This document shows, piece after piece, positions 1 through 7,967 of a stretch of 21,837 bases of DNA. Numbering within the stretch: position 1 is the stretch's first letter; the number at the start of each line of letters is the position of its first letter. The notes under the pieces are model-generated. The model saw nothing but the letters and a program-made list of their open reading frames with translations. It ran no database searches and was not told where the DNA came from. A program made the translations under genes and the position numbers. The stretch lies in contig CAJTSN010000029.1 of assembly GCA_910578745.1 (NCBI GenBank), positions 1 to 21,837 on the forward strand, given 5' to 3'. This DNA is from an uncultured Bacilli bacterium. Lineage in GTDB: Bacteria > Bacillota_I > Bacilli_A > RF39 > UBA660.

Positions 1-965
1 TTGCTATATTAGGAACAAATGCAGCAAGTAGTAACCCCCCATCAAATGGAGTAAGTTATGGAAAGAATAATCAAGATACAGTCGAAGGAGCTTTAAATGA
101 TTTATATGATAAGGCAAATTATGGAAATGCAAGCGCTGGAAGTATACTAAGTGGGCATACAGCCTTAGTAGGTGGAAATAGGGTTACAGGCACCATGCCA
201 GATAGGACAAATAATACAGGTACATTGGGTTTAGCGTGGTCAACAAGTGATTATCAAATGATGGGAACTCAATTAAGAATAGGAGTTTCGCCAGGATATT
301 ATGGAACAAACAATTATTGGACTTGGGGAACGTCAGGAATCGTGTTTGATAACTATCAAGAAAAGTTAGGAATCACAGCGGATAAAATTGTAAAAGGACA
401 GTCAATTGCAGGAGTAAGTGGAACAGGAGAAACGGGATATTCCAGTTGTTCTTCTTGTTGTCCGACACTCGCAAGTCAAACATCTGCGACAGCGGGAGCA
501 GGGGATATATTAAGTGGAAAAACAGCGTATGTAAATGGAAGTAAGATAACAGGTTCAATGTCGAATAAAGGAGCAGTAAATGCGACAATAGCACCAGGAG
601 GAACCTATACAATACCAGCAGGGTATCATAATGGTTCAGGGAAAGTAACAGCATCTAGCTGTTCAACATGTCCTCCAAGTATTATGAGTAGTCCAGCATT
701 GATTGATAGTGGGGATTTTACAGATAAAACTAAAGAAATACAAGCCGAAATAGGGGCATATTATCTTTTATATAAAGCAGGAACAACGAATGCGGTTTCT
801 GGAGATACTTATTCTGGTTGTGATGTCCTTTTGGTGGAACGTAGTGTTGATGGTTCAGGACATAACAGTGCGATAGCTTTAGTTAAAGCCACTAGTAATA
901 AAATAACAATTACTACTACAAATTCTAAAGGGAAGGGGTATAAATATGCAAAAATAACAAATTAG
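1..965 (+). CDS. Secreted repeat-containing surface protein, 3' part (N-terminus outside window)
   Basis: The reading frame is open from base 3, so the gene starts upstream; about 320 residues are visible. It is rich in Gly, Ser, Thr and Ala. Three copies of a degenerate module (about I-x-S-G-x-T-A-x-V-x-G-x-x-I-x-G-x-M) lie at bases 135-197, 372-430 (most diverged) and 498-560. The third is followed by an N-x-x-I-A-P-G-G-T-Y-T-I-P-A-G-Y-H segment. Such modules are familiar from phage tail-fibre-like and surface proteins of gut Firmicutes. Two cysteine clusters, S-S-C-S-S-C-C-P (441-464) and S-S-C-S-T-C-P-P (654-677), sit at matching places relative to the modules. An early V-S-Y-...-T-V-E-G-A-L-N-D-L-Y-D-K segment looks like the spacer after a membrane anchor. 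It could be a minor pilin-like protein, because a prepilin gene begins at 21743, or a prophage tail-fibre protein. The missing N-terminus would decide. Confidence 0.7.
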   Translation, partial: AILGTNAASSNPPSNGVSYGKNNQDTVEGALNDLYDKANYGNASAGSILSGHTALVGGNRVTGTMPDRTNNTGTLGLAWSTSDYQMMGTQLRIGVSPGYYGTNNYWTWGTSGIVFDNYQEKLGITADKIVKGQSIAGVSGTGETGYSSCSSCCPTLASQTSATAGAGDILSGKTAYVNGSKITGSMSNKGAVNATIAPGGTYTIPAGYHNGSGKVTASSCSTCPPSIMSSPALIDSGDFTDKTKEIQAEIGAYYLLYKAGTTNAVSGDTYSGCDVLLVERSVDGSGHNSAIALVKATSNKITITTTNSKGKGYKYAKITN

Positions 966-1111
966 TTTTGAATATCGCAATCATGCATTTGTGCAAATGT
1001 AAGAATATTGATCTTTTATTTCAAATTTAATATTGTCATATAAGAGTTTATAAAGTATTGCCAATTAATATGTGTACTGCATCTCATTTAGACATAATTT
1101 TATTAATCACA

Positions 1112-1144
1112 AAAACTTAAGAGCATAATTTTCTCTTAAGTTTT
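1112..1144 (-). terminator. Terminator hairpin at the end of gerKB
   Basis: A perfect 12-bp inverted repeat (AAAACTTAAGAG / CTCTTAAGTTTT) with a 9-nt loop. On the minus strand it is followed by a five-T run. It includes the gerKB stop codon, so the operon ends exactly here. The symmetry could also stop plus-strand transcripts arriving from the surface-protein gene. Confidence 0.7.
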
Positions 1145-2223
1145 CTTATGTAATAGATGATTAAAATAAGAATAGGAATTCCAAATAAGAATATATAAGT
1201 ATAAATTGGAAATTGCTTAATCGTGAAATTGACAAACATAGTATTATTTCTCCATAAAATTCTACTTAAAAATAGAACAAGGATAGGGAAAATATAAGGA
1301 AAATATACTTTTATTTTTTCTACTTTTTTTCCAAAAAGAAATGTGGTTGTTTTTAAACAATAAAATAAGCAAAATGAAATCATCATAAATAAACAAAGAA
1401 GCCACTGAATTGCTAAAATACTTTCTGTTCTTTGAATAAATCCGCCTACTTGAATTCTTCTTAACATTTGATAATCTGGATATTGATATAGAAGCGCTAA
1501 ATCAATACCCAAAACGCCTACTACATTAGTAATCGCCAAAAATGTAATACAAGCGACTCCTAAAAAGGTAAAAATGACTTTCTTTCCTATCTTTTTTTCT
1601 CCTACATCTTCTCTAGGAATAATTAATAAAATAAAAAGTGGTAGAGCTGTATAAGACATAAAACCTAAAGCTCCGATAAAAGGATTTTTGATTCCATTTT
1701 CTAAAAGTGGCAGTAAATTTGTAGAATCAAATGCAGGAATTAAACCAATGATGCTAAAAATATATAATATGATGGAAATTATAAATAGAATGATACTAAC
1801 ACGAGACATTGTTCTAAGACCCTTTGTAAGCAGATAAATCATAGGAATTAGGATCATCGCACCAATAATATAAGAGGGTGTTTTATGCAAGTATTCTGAA
1901 GATATGAAATTAATAATATCATAAAATAAAACTACGGAATAGGAAAAAACAAAAACAAGTAATAAAAAACTAATGATTTTTCCAAAAAAACTTCCCATGA
2001 CTATATTAATAATTTCATGAATATGTTTTTTTGTATCGATGGTGGAAAGTTTTAGATAGATACATACAGGAATAATTCCTATAAGCATTCCGAAAAGAGC
2101 ACTGAGCCAAGAATCTACTTGTCCATAAAATAGAACACAATTTATTCCAATTCCTATAAAGGATGCACGAATAAAGAAATAAATTAATGTAGCAATTTCA
2201 AAATATTGTAATTTATCTTTCAT
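1117..2223 (-). CDS. gerKB: Spore germinant receptor permease subunit GerKB (GerAB family)
   Basis: A 368-aa integral membrane protein with about ten hydrophobic segments across its whole length, which is the size and topology of the GerAB/GerKB amino-acid-permease-like family. In known receptors this B subunit sits in the inner membrane of the spore and forms the germinant-binding and ion-conducting part with GerA and GerC subunits. It is the last gene of gerKA-gerKC-gerKB, starting 1 nt after the gerKC stop, with a good ribosome site (AAGGAG, 7 nt before ATG). The KA-KC-KB order matches the Bacillus subtilis gerK operon rather than the A-B-C order of gerA and gerB. The C-terminus is short and basic. 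The germinant cannot be predicted from sequence alone. Confidence 0.9.
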   Translation of the reverse strand: MKDKLQYFEIATLIYFFIRASFIGIGINCVLFYGQVDSWLSALFGMLIGIIPVCIYLKLSTIDTKKHIHEIINIVMGSFFGKIISFLLLVFVFSYSVVLFYDIINFISSEYLHKTPSYIIGAMILIPMIYLLTKGLRTMSRVSIILFIISIILYIFSIIGLIPAFDSTNLLPLLENGIKNPFIGALGFMSYTALPLFILLIIPREDVGEKKIGKKVIFTFLGVACITFLAITNVVGVLGIDLALLYQYPDYQMLRRIQVGGFIQRTESILAIQWLLCLFMMISFCLFYCLKTTTFLFGKKVEKIKVYFPYIFPILVLFLSRILWRNNTMFVNFTIKQFPIYTYIFLFGIPILILIIYYIRKLKRKLCS

Positions 2224-2224
2224 A

Positions 2225-3400
2225 TCAATTCTCCTTAATTCCAGACTCTGTAGAACCTTTAAATTCTAATCGAATATCAACATCATAAGAAATATCTAAT
2301 TCTTTAAATCCTTCTTCATTCCAATTTTCTTCTAGCGGTTTAAATATTTTAGGATGAAACTTATAGATCAAATTTCCAAATCCAAAGGAATCTGTTTCAA
2401 ACTTTTTAGTAACGTCAATTGCTTTTTCCATTAAACGCTTTACTTCTTCGTTTGCTTTTTTTTCTAGGGAAAGAATATTTTTTTCCTGTTCTAAGTCGAG
2501 TTTACAAGTACTTTCTTGAAGAGAACCTTTTCCTTTTACTTTCACTAAAATATGTGGTTTTCCATCTTGAATAGAAACTTTTTTACTTGTTTTTAAATTT
2601 TGAACTTCAATTTCAGCTTTTCCTCCACTACAGTGGCAGTTCAAAAGAAGTTCACCGATATTATTATTAATGACATTAATCCCTTTGCTTTCTTCTTCGT
2701 TTGTAATGTGCACTAATTTGTCTTTTTTAAAAAGCGCTAAAGTGGACAGTTGCAAATAGGCTTTAGGGGTTGAGCTTTGAAGACTTTCAGCACTTTTTCC
2801 TTTTTTTGCGTTTCCTTTTAATTCAATAGTAGCTAAAATAGGTTCTGCGCCCTTTTTTACTAAGTTTTCTATAAAACTACTATAAGGAATCGTAGAAGTA
2901 ACCGCTTGTGATTCTCTTGAAAAACTAATGGCTGTAGAAATACTTTGAGCTGGGAAAGATTCTAGAGGACTTACAATTTCTAAAATATCTTTTGCTTCTG
3001 CATTTCTTGCCATGATAAGGTAGAATCTTTTAATGGATTCAGGATCTCTTAAAAGATAATCCAAACTATCAATTAAACCTTGTTTTGCTAAAGATTCGGA
3101 AACTACAATGAATGATAAATGACCAATATAAATACTTTTTGGACTAATGACATCAATTTCTCTTAAAGCTTCACTAATCGTACTTCCCTTTCCTTCATAG
3201 ACGATGGATTGAGATTCTCCTTCTTTAGAACTAACTTGTGCTTGTTTAGAATTGGCAATGAGTAAACTTACTTCATAGTGATCGTCTTTATAATTGATAG
3301 ACATTCCCGTTGCTATAGCCAATGTATTTAGCTCATTATAGTTATAACATCCTGTGAGTAGGAAAAAACATAAACATATAAAATAGAACTTAATTTTCAT
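2225..3400 (-). CDS. gerKC: Germinant receptor lipoprotein subunit GerKC (Ger(x)C family)
   Basis: A 391-aa lipoprotein. A lipid-type signal peptide ends in L-L-T-G-C, with the lipidated Cys at residue 18. The rest matches the Ger(x)C pattern: an early A-I-A-T-G-M segment (about 28-33), a central ISP-x-S-I-Y-I-G-H region where residues fit the first domain, and a C-terminal domain with the K-F-x-x-D-S-F-G-F-G motif typical of the family's end. The C subunit is anchored to the outer face of the spore inner membrane and is needed for receptor function. The start lies inside the 3' end of gerKA (11-nt overlap). Its ribosome site (GAGGG) is within gerKA coding sequence, so translation is probably coupled. 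Confidence 0.9.
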   Translation of the reverse strand: MKIKFYFICLCFFLLTGCYNYNELNTLAIATGMSINYKDDHYEVSLLIANSKQAQVSSKEGESQSIVYEGKGSTISEALREIDVISPKSIYIGHLSFIVVSESLAKQGLIDSLDYLLRDPESIKRFYLIMARNAEAKDILEIVSPLESFPAQSISTAISFSRESQAVTSTIPYSSFIENLVKKGAEPILATIELKGNAKKGKSAESLQSSTPKAYLQLSTLALFKKDKLVHITNEEESKGINVINNNIGELLLNCHCSGGKAEIEVQNLKTSKKVSIQDGKPHILVKVKGKGSLQESTCKLDLEQEKNILSLEKKANEEVKRLMEKAIDVTKKFETDSFGFGNLIYKFHPKIFKPLEENWNEEGFKELDISYDVDIRLEFKGSTESGIKEN

Positions 3401-4865
3401 TTTTATCCCTCAATCTTGTTTGATTTGTATTTGTTAAATAAGATGGTCTTTTCTTTAATTTAAAACGTGGAAATTTTACGATAGCATCTTTTTCGGCTTC
3501 TAAATTGAATGGTGCAATAGGGGCAAGATAAGGAACGCCATTGTATTCTAAGCTACATAGCTTAATGATAAATAGTAAGAATACAGCTACGAAGCCAATA
3601 ATACCCATACTACATGAGAATAAAACGACAATAATTCGCCACCAACGAATTCCGTTGACCATATCAATATCGGTAAATAGTAGACCACTAATTGAAGTAA
3701 CACCGATAATAATAATGACAATTGGTGATACGATACCAGCTGTAACGGCTGCTTCACCAAGAACTAAGGCTCCAACAATTCCAATAGAACTACCTGATGC
3801 GTTAGGAATACGAATGTCACTTTCTCTAAGAAGTTCGAAGGTAATAATCATCATAAGCGTTTCTACAGCGGTTGGGAAAGGGACTCCTTCTCGTTGTACA
3901 GCTAAGGAAATCAATAATTCATTTGGGATAATTTCTTGGTTAAATGTAGTAAGAGCAACATATAATCCAGGTAGAAAAATAGTTAGAAAAAAGGAAAGTG
4001 TCCTTAAGATACGGACAAATGTGACATTGATTGGTTTTTGGTATTCATCTTCAGGTGTATGCATAAAATCAATTAATAATCCTGGAACAATTAAAACATA
4101 AGGGCTATTTTCAACCAAAATGACTACTTTTCCTTCTAAGATAGACATAGAAGCTAAATCGGGACGTTCTGTGCTTACAAATTGCGGGAAGAAGGAACGT
4201 TTTCCTTTTAGTAAAAATTCACGAACATAACCACTATCTAAAATACCGTCTATATCAATTTTTTTTAAATCATGCATAATTCTTTCGACTAAGTTTGGAT
4301 CGACAACATCTTTTAAATAGGAAACAGTCACTTTACTTTGTGTTCTTCTTCCAATTTTCATTTCTTGCATCCATAAATTTTTATCTTTAATTCTTTTTCG
4401 AATTAAACCTAAGTTGACATTATGATTTTCAGTAAAACTATCCTTAGGACCTCTTACAACCGCTTCACTCGATGATTCTTGTACACCTCGATCTAGTGTT
4501 GTTTTTGTTTCAATGGCAAGGGCTTTTTTTTCTCCTTCTACAAAGATACAAGTATATCCACCAGATAAAAGATAAAAGAGTTCTTCTTTTTTTTCTACTA
4601 CTTTTAAATGGCTATTTGGAATAGTATTTTCTAGGGAATCAAAAATCTCATCAAAAAAAGGTTTCTTTTTATTTTTTATATAGCTACTAATATCTTTCAT
4701 GAAAAAGTTACTAATTTTATCATCACTAGCAACACTTTCTAGATAAATATAACCAATTTCAGTTCCATTTACCTCCATTTTTCTTTTAACGATATCAGCA
4801 CTATTTCCTAAATTTTCTTCAATGAATTTAAAGTTGTGATCAATTTTTCTTTTAATATGATCCAT
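3390..4865 (-). CDS. gerKA: Germinant receptor subunit GerKA (GerA family)
   Basis: A 491-aa protein of the GerA family. The hydrophilic N-terminal half (about residues 1-240) contains the characteristic G-K-V-V-I-L-V-E-N-S-P-Y-V-L-I-V-P segment near residue 245-265. About five membrane segments follow, including the conserved P-N-A-S-G-S-S-I-G-I-V-G-A-L-V-L-G-E-A-A-V region. A Lys/Arg-rich tail follows the motif P-R-F-K-L-K-K-R-P. I chose the ATG at 4865 because AGAAGGTG lies 5 nt before it; a longer frame to 4922 would add 19 residues without a ribosome site. It is the first gene of the receptor operon. A candidate sigma-G/F-type promoter lies just upstream. Confidence 0.92.
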   Translation of the reverse strand: MDHIKRKIDHNFKFIEENLGNSADIVKRKMEVNGTEIGYIYLESVASDDKISNFFMKDISSYIKNKKKPFFDEIFDSLENTIPNSHLKVVEKKEELFYLLSGGYTCIFVEGEKKALAIETKTTLDRGVQESSSEAVVRGPKDSFTENHNVNLGLIRKRIKDKNLWMQEMKIGRRTQSKVTVSYLKDVVDPNLVERIMHDLKKIDIDGILDSGYVREFLLKGKRSFFPQFVSTERPDLASMSILEGKVVILVENSPYVLIVPGLLIDFMHTPEDEYQKPINVTFVRILRTLSFFLTIFLPGLYVALTTFNQEIIPNELLISLAVQREGVPFPTAVETLMMIITFELLRESDIRIPNASGSSIGIVGALVLGEAAVTAGIVSPIVIIIIGVTSISGLLFTDIDMVNGIRWWRIIVVLFSCSMGIIGFVAVFLLFIIKLCSLEYNGVPYLAPIAPFNLEAEKDAIVKFPRFKLKKRPSYLTNTNQTRLRDKNEN

Positions 4866-4888
4866 AATTTCACCTTCTACTTCCTTGT

Positions 4889-4918
4889 TATTATTTACAA
4901 AATATATAAAACTATGCG
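4889..4918 (-). promoter_or_regulatory. Candidate forespore (sigma-G/F-like) promoter of gerK
   Basis: On the minus strand CGCATA (4918-4913) is separated by 17 nt from AATAATA (4895-4889). This resembles the forespore pattern G-N-A-T-A / C-A-T-A-C-T-A with 5 of 7 matches in the -10. Germinant receptor operons are classically forespore-expressed, which fits. The match is short and was made by eye. Confidence 0.4.
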
Positions 4919-4944
4919 ACAAATAAAAAAATTTTTTGTATAAT
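4916..4944 (+). promoter_or_regulatory. Promoter of the rRNA methyltransferase gene
   Basis: A weak -35 GCGACA (4916-4921), 17-nt spacer and perfect -10 TATAAT (4939-4944). The predicted transcript would start near 4951, only about 9 nt before the ATG at 4960. The -35 overlaps the candidate -35 of the divergent gerK promoter. Confidence 0.6.
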
Positions 4945-4959
4945 AAAGATGGTGTTTTT

Positions 4960-6165
4960 ATGGAAGAAAAAGTTAAAATTTATGCTCTTGATTCAAAGGG
5001 AAGAGGAATTGCTCGATTACAAGGAAAAGTGATTTTTGTAAACAATGCTTTAATTGATGAAACGGTTTATGTGCATATTTTAAAAGAAAAAAGCAAATAT
5101 AGTGTTGGAAAGGTAATTTCTTATGTAGAAAAAAGTAAAGAACGTATTCAACCAATATGTCCACTTTTTGGTATTTGTGGTGGTTGTGATATTATGCATA
5201 TGTCTTATCAAAGACAATTGCAATTTAAAGAAGAAAAAGTAAAAAAAGAATTAAAAAATATAGTGGATTCTTCTTTAATAAAACCAATTGTATATGATGA
5301 AAACTTATATTATAGAAATAAAGTCATTTTTAAGGTGGATGAGAAAATAGGCTTTTATGAAAAAGAATCGCATAAGGTCGTTTCAGTTCCTACTTGTTTT
5401 TTAATTTCAAAAAAAATGAACGAAGTTTTAAAACAAATAAGAGAACATGTTTCTTTATCTTTTTTAGAAGAGATTATGATTCGAGAGGGAAAGTATACAC
5501 AGGAGATTTTAGTTTATGTAAAGGGAAAGAAACAGAATTCGGATTTTTCTTTTCTAAAGAATTTGGTAACTACCTTCCTTTTTGATGATGGGCAAATCCA
5601 TATTTTATGGGGAAATGGCTTTATTCATGAAAATTTAGAACAATATACTTATAAAATATCTCCCTTTTCTTTTTTTCAGGTAAATACAGATGGAGCAATT
5701 CAGTTATACCATGTTGTAAAAAAATGTATTGAGAAGGAAGAAGAAGTTTTAGATTTATATTGTGGAACAGGCTCTATTGGTATTTTTATAAGTGATAAAA
5801 TAAAATCTTTATATGGTGTTGAAATTTCGAAAAGTGCCGTAGAAGATGCCTTAGAAAATGTGAGAATAAACCATTTACAGAATGCCCATTTTTCTTGCTT
5901 AGATACTTCTTTATTTCATGAAAAATTAAGTCGTTTTTCTACTATTATTGTTGATCCGCCAAGAAGTGGACTTGATCAACATACGAAAGAGCACTTATTA
6001 CAAGAAAAAGTAAATAAAGTGATTTATGTATCTTGCGATTTAATGACTTTAAAAAGGGATTTAGAAGTTCTTTTAAAGCAGTATAAAATAGAATCAGTCA
6101 CACCTGTTGATATGTTTCCTAATACTTATCATGTTGAATGTGTGTGTATTCTAAAACTACGTTAA
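4960..6165 (+). CDS. rlmD: 23S rRNA (uracil-5-)-methyltransferase, RlmD/RlmCD type
   Basis: A 401-aa SAM-dependent methyltransferase of the TrmA/RlmD family. An N-terminal TRAM-like domain (about 1-60) is followed by the iron-sulfur cysteines C67, C73, C76 (C-P-L-F-G-I-C-G-G-C) and C146. The SAM site is V-L-D-L-Y-C-G-T-G-S-I-G (263-274). V-D-P-P-R-S-G-L (331-338) and the catalytic cysteine in Y-V-S-C-D (C359) follow, and the end P-V-D-M-F-P-N-T-Y-H-V-E is the family's. In Bacillus the RlmCD enzyme methylates both U747 and U1939 of 23S rRNA; which sites are used here cannot be read from sequence. I chose the ATG at 4960, preceded by GATGGTG; an in-frame TTG at 4936 overlaps the -10 box and cannot be the start. 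It is monocistronic and divergent from gerK. Confidence 0.9.
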   Translation: MEEKVKIYALDSKGRGIARLQGKVIFVNNALIDETVYVHILKEKSKYSVGKVISYVEKSKERIQPICPLFGICGGCDIMHMSYQRQLQFKEEKVKKELKNIVDSSLIKPIVYDENLYYRNKVIFKVDEKIGFYEKESHKVVSVPTCFLISKKMNEVLKQIREHVSLSFLEEIMIREGKYTQEILVYVKGKKQNSDFSFLKNLVTTFLFDDGQIHILWGNGFIHENLEQYTYKISPFSFFQVNTDGAIQLYHVVKKCIEKEEEVLDLYCGTGSIGIFISDKIKSLYGVEISKSAVEDALENVRINHLQNAHFSCLDTSLFHEKLSRFSTIIVDPPRSGLDQHTKEHLLQEKVNKVIYVSCDLMTLKRDLEVLLKQYKIESVTPVDMFPNTYHVECVCILKLR

Positions 6166-6694
6166 TACATTATAAGTAAAGGAAAATCAACTATTTAGTA
6201 GGTGCTAAAAAATTATGAAATTTTAAAAGTAGGTTGTTTTAGGAGTATATGTTTCCTTATCCCTAATAACTCATATGAAAAACTGAGTTGAATTGTCTAA
6301 TTCATTTAACATTAAAAAATTTAACAAAAGATTATGAATACAAATTAAGATAGGAAAAATAGTATAGGGTATGGAAGTGGAATATTATGAAATATATGGT
6401 TCTGATATAGGTGCTGTCTGCGGACAAAGGATTTCAAAATAATTTGAGGAAGCAATATATATATTATGATATAGTAGTAACACTCAAATCGGTTTAAACT
6501 AGTATATTTAAGGCATGTTGAGACCGTAGTATTTATGTCAATAAAAGACAAATAAGTCCATGAAAAAGAGTATAGAATGGCTTTATGAAATGAAGAAATT
6601 CATAGGGAACCTTTTCTATACTCCTCCCTTTTTAACGCCCTCAATAACCGTTAAGCGATAAAAAGACAATAATTAAATAAGTATAATGTATGAT
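6166..6694. other. Gene-free stretch (about 530 bases)
   Basis: I see no open frame with a ribosome site. The longest frames are a 68-codon minus-strand frame (6551-6345, TTG start without Shine-Dalgarno) and a plus-strand ATG frame of about 24 codons at 6371. The only clear structure is the hairpin at 6568-6623. No strong intrinsic terminator follows the methyltransferase gene; AAAATT..AATTTT near 6208-6223 is weak. The stretch could be a decayed gene or an unannotated RNA. Confidence 0.5.
6568..6623. repeat. Nested inverted repeat in the gene-free stretch
   Basis: Outer arms GAGTATAGAA (6568-6577) and TTCTATACTC (6614-6623) are perfectly complementary. An inner pair, TATGAA (6584-6589) and TTCATA (6599-6604), would form a second stem in the loop. 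A pyrimidine-rich tail with five Ts follows on the plus strand. It could be an RNA hairpin, a relic of a small mobile element, or a poor terminator. Confidence 0.45.
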
Positions 6695-7123
6695 TTATAG
6701 ATTTCTTTTTTTTGTTATTTCAATATCTAATTCTTTTACTTCATTGTAAACTTTTTCAATTTCCTGAACAATGTACTCTTTTTCAGATAAATTTCCAATG
6801 ATTTCTTCTAAAGAATTTTGATAATTTCTGTTATGCTTTTTATTGAGTTCATTCCAGTTTATATTTTTAAAATATTTTAATACGTCTTTATTGTAATTTA
6901 ATTTTTCCTGTAACATTAAAACAGCTAGAACTGGGTATCCAGGGTAACCCTGCCAATAAGTAGAATTGTCATTGGAAAAATACACATTTTTTTTCCATTT
7001 GATTAAGTAGTTTTTTGATTTATCACTTGATACTACCTCTGCATAATCCGTATACATTTTTATTCGATTATCAATAATGGCTGTAAAAGCTTCTGGTATT
7101 TTTTCTATTGGTGGCAATTTCAT
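6695..7123 (-). CDS. Conserved-looking hypothetical protein, 142 aa
   Basis: I cannot assign a function. The protein is soluble, with no signal peptide or membrane segment. It begins L-P-P-I-E-K-I-P-E-A-F-T-A-I-I-D-N-R. An aromatic/glycine core follows, N-V-Y-F-S-N-D-N-S-T-Y-W-Q-G-Y-P-G-Y-P-V-L-A (interrupted here for brevity), then a Lys/Glu-rich helical C-terminus with possible coiled coil. The layout resembles a small, unnamed family I associate with accessory regions of Firmicutes genomes; this is recollection, not a search result. The ribosome site AGGAG lies 7 nt before the ATG, which supports real expression. It stands alone on the minus strand between the gene-free stretch and a divergent PH-domain gene. 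Confidence 0.75.
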   Translation of the reverse strand: MKLPPIEKIPEAFTAIIDNRIKMYTDYAEVVSSDKSKNYLIKWKKNVYFSNDNSTYWQGYPGYPVLAVLMLQEKLNYNKDVLKYFKNINWNELNKKHNRNYQNSLEEIIGNLSEKEYIVQEIEKVYNEVKELDIEITKKRNL

Positions 7124-7212
7124 AATTCACTCTCCTAATATGTTTTTCTATCGCATATTATAGCATACTACAAACTTGCATACAACACGGATAGTAGTTG
7201 CTTTTCGAGTCT

Positions 7213-7235
7213 CAAGTTTTAAACGACAAAACTTG
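7213..7235. repeat. Perfect inverted repeat, possible operator
   Basis: CAAGTTTT (7213-7220) and AAAACTTG (7228-7235) surround a 7-nt loop. There is no T run on either side, so it is unlikely to be a terminator. It lies between two divergent genes, about 50 nt upstream of the -35 of the PH-domain gene and about 90 nt upstream of the minus-strand gene's start. Confidence 0.4.
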
Positions 7236-7282
7236 GGTATAAACCAAGGATAAAAATTGTCTTAAATGAGGTGAAAAATGAT

Positions 7283-7311
7283 TTTACAAAACATAGAATT
7301 TATGTTATAAT
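7283..7311 (+). promoter_or_regulatory. Promoter of the PH-domain gene
   Basis: -35 TTTACA (7283-7288), 17-nt spacer and -10 TATAAT (7306-7311) with an extended TGT just before it. The transcript would start near 7318. Confidence 0.75.
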
Positions 7312-7351
7312 CTATTAAATGTTGTTGATGAAACAGGAAAGTTGGAGAAGA

Positions 7352-7792
7352 ATGAACGTTATTGAAAGAGTAGTGTCCTATAAGAAAAAATATTCTAAAA
7401 CGATTGCTTGGAGATTAAAAAGTCACGCAAAAGTGGTTGAAAGACATTTAAATCCAGGGGAAGAGGTACTTTATGCTTTTGCTGGGCAGAAAAATGATAA
7501 ATTCTATGATGTTTGGACATCTTGTGTGGTTGCCCTTACAAATAAAAGAATCATAATTGCTCAAAAGCGTGTGATATTTGGTTATTTTTTTACATCAATT
7601 ACCCCAGATTTATATAATGATTTAAAGGTAGTTACTGGTATAATTTGGGGTAAGATTTGTATTGATACGGTAAAAGAAGTTGTTGTATTTTCTAACATTG
7701 ATAAAGGAGCCTTAAATGAGATAGAAACAAATATTACTGAATATATGATGAAGCAGAAAAAAGAATATAGCAAAGGAGAAGAAGGTGCATAG
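7352..7792 (+). CDS. Small bacterial PH-like domain protein (YokE-like)
   Basis: A 146-aa cytoplasmic protein. A basic N-terminal helix (about 1-35) precedes a beta-rich domain with the pattern L-N-P-G-E-E-V-L-Y-A-F-A-G, then V-V-A-L-T-N-K-R-I-I-I-A (about 65-76), and an amphipathic C-terminal helix rich in Glu and Lys. The V-A-L-T-N-K-R-I-I pattern is the hallmark of bacterial PH-like (YokE-type) domains, whose cellular roles are mostly unknown. I placed the start at the ATG at 7352 because GGAGAAG lies directly upstream. The frame extends to an ATG at 7319, but that codon sits at the predicted transcription start with no ribosome site. It is monocistronic. Confidence 0.75.
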   Translation: MNVIERVVSYKKKYSKTIAWRLKSHAKVVERHLNPGEEVLYAFAGQKNDKFYDVWTSCVVALTNKRIIIAQKRVIFGYFFTSITPDLYNDLKVVTGIIWGKICIDTVKEVVVFSNIDKGALNEIETNITEYMMKQKKEYSKGEEGA

Positions 7793-7821
7793 AAAATTGT
7801 ACTTTTTTTATTGCATATCGC

Positions 7822-7850
7822 TTGCTTAAATGATTACAATATGCTAAAAT
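7822..7850 (+). promoter_or_regulatory. Promoter of tRNA-Ser
   Basis: -35 TTGCTT (7822-7827), 17-nt spacer and extended -10 TGC-TAAAAT (7842-7850). The start site would fall about 10 nt before the mature tRNA 5' end. Confidence 0.65.
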
Positions 7851-7866
7851 GTATTTGTAGCGTTTT

Positions 7867-7957
7867 GGAGTGGTACTCAAGAGGCTGAAGAGGCGCCCCT
7901 GCTAAGGGTGTAGGTCGGGTAACTGGCGCGAGGGTTCAAATCCCTCCCACTCCGCCA
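7867..7957 (+). tRNA. tRNA-Ser (anticodon GCU)
   Basis: A class II tRNA of 91 nt with encoded CCA. The acceptor stem is GGAGTGG (7867-7873) paired with CCACTCC (7947-7953), followed by discriminator G and CCA. The anticodon stem is 7894-7898 with 7906-7910, and the loop carries GCT at 7901-7903. A 19-nt variable arm precedes the T stem GAGGG/CCCTC (7930-7934 / 7942-7946) with loop TTCAAAT. The long variable arm and the GCT anticodon identify a serine tRNA reading AGC/AGU codons. Confidence 0.97.
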
Positions 7958-7967
7958 TTTTAAAAAT

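Noticed and set aside
986..999. CATTTG-TG-CAAATG inverted repeat after the surface-protein gene
   Set aside because: Loop of only 2 nt and no T run directly after, so it is not convincing as a terminator.
3541..4101. 186-codon plus-strand open frame
   Set aside because: It lies antisense within gerKA, whose family motifs are clear; it is a by-product of gerKA codon use.
6345..6551. 68-codon minus-strand open frame in the gene desert
   Set aside because: TTG start with no Shine-Dalgarno, composition of random AT-rich DNA, and it overlaps no recognisable domain.
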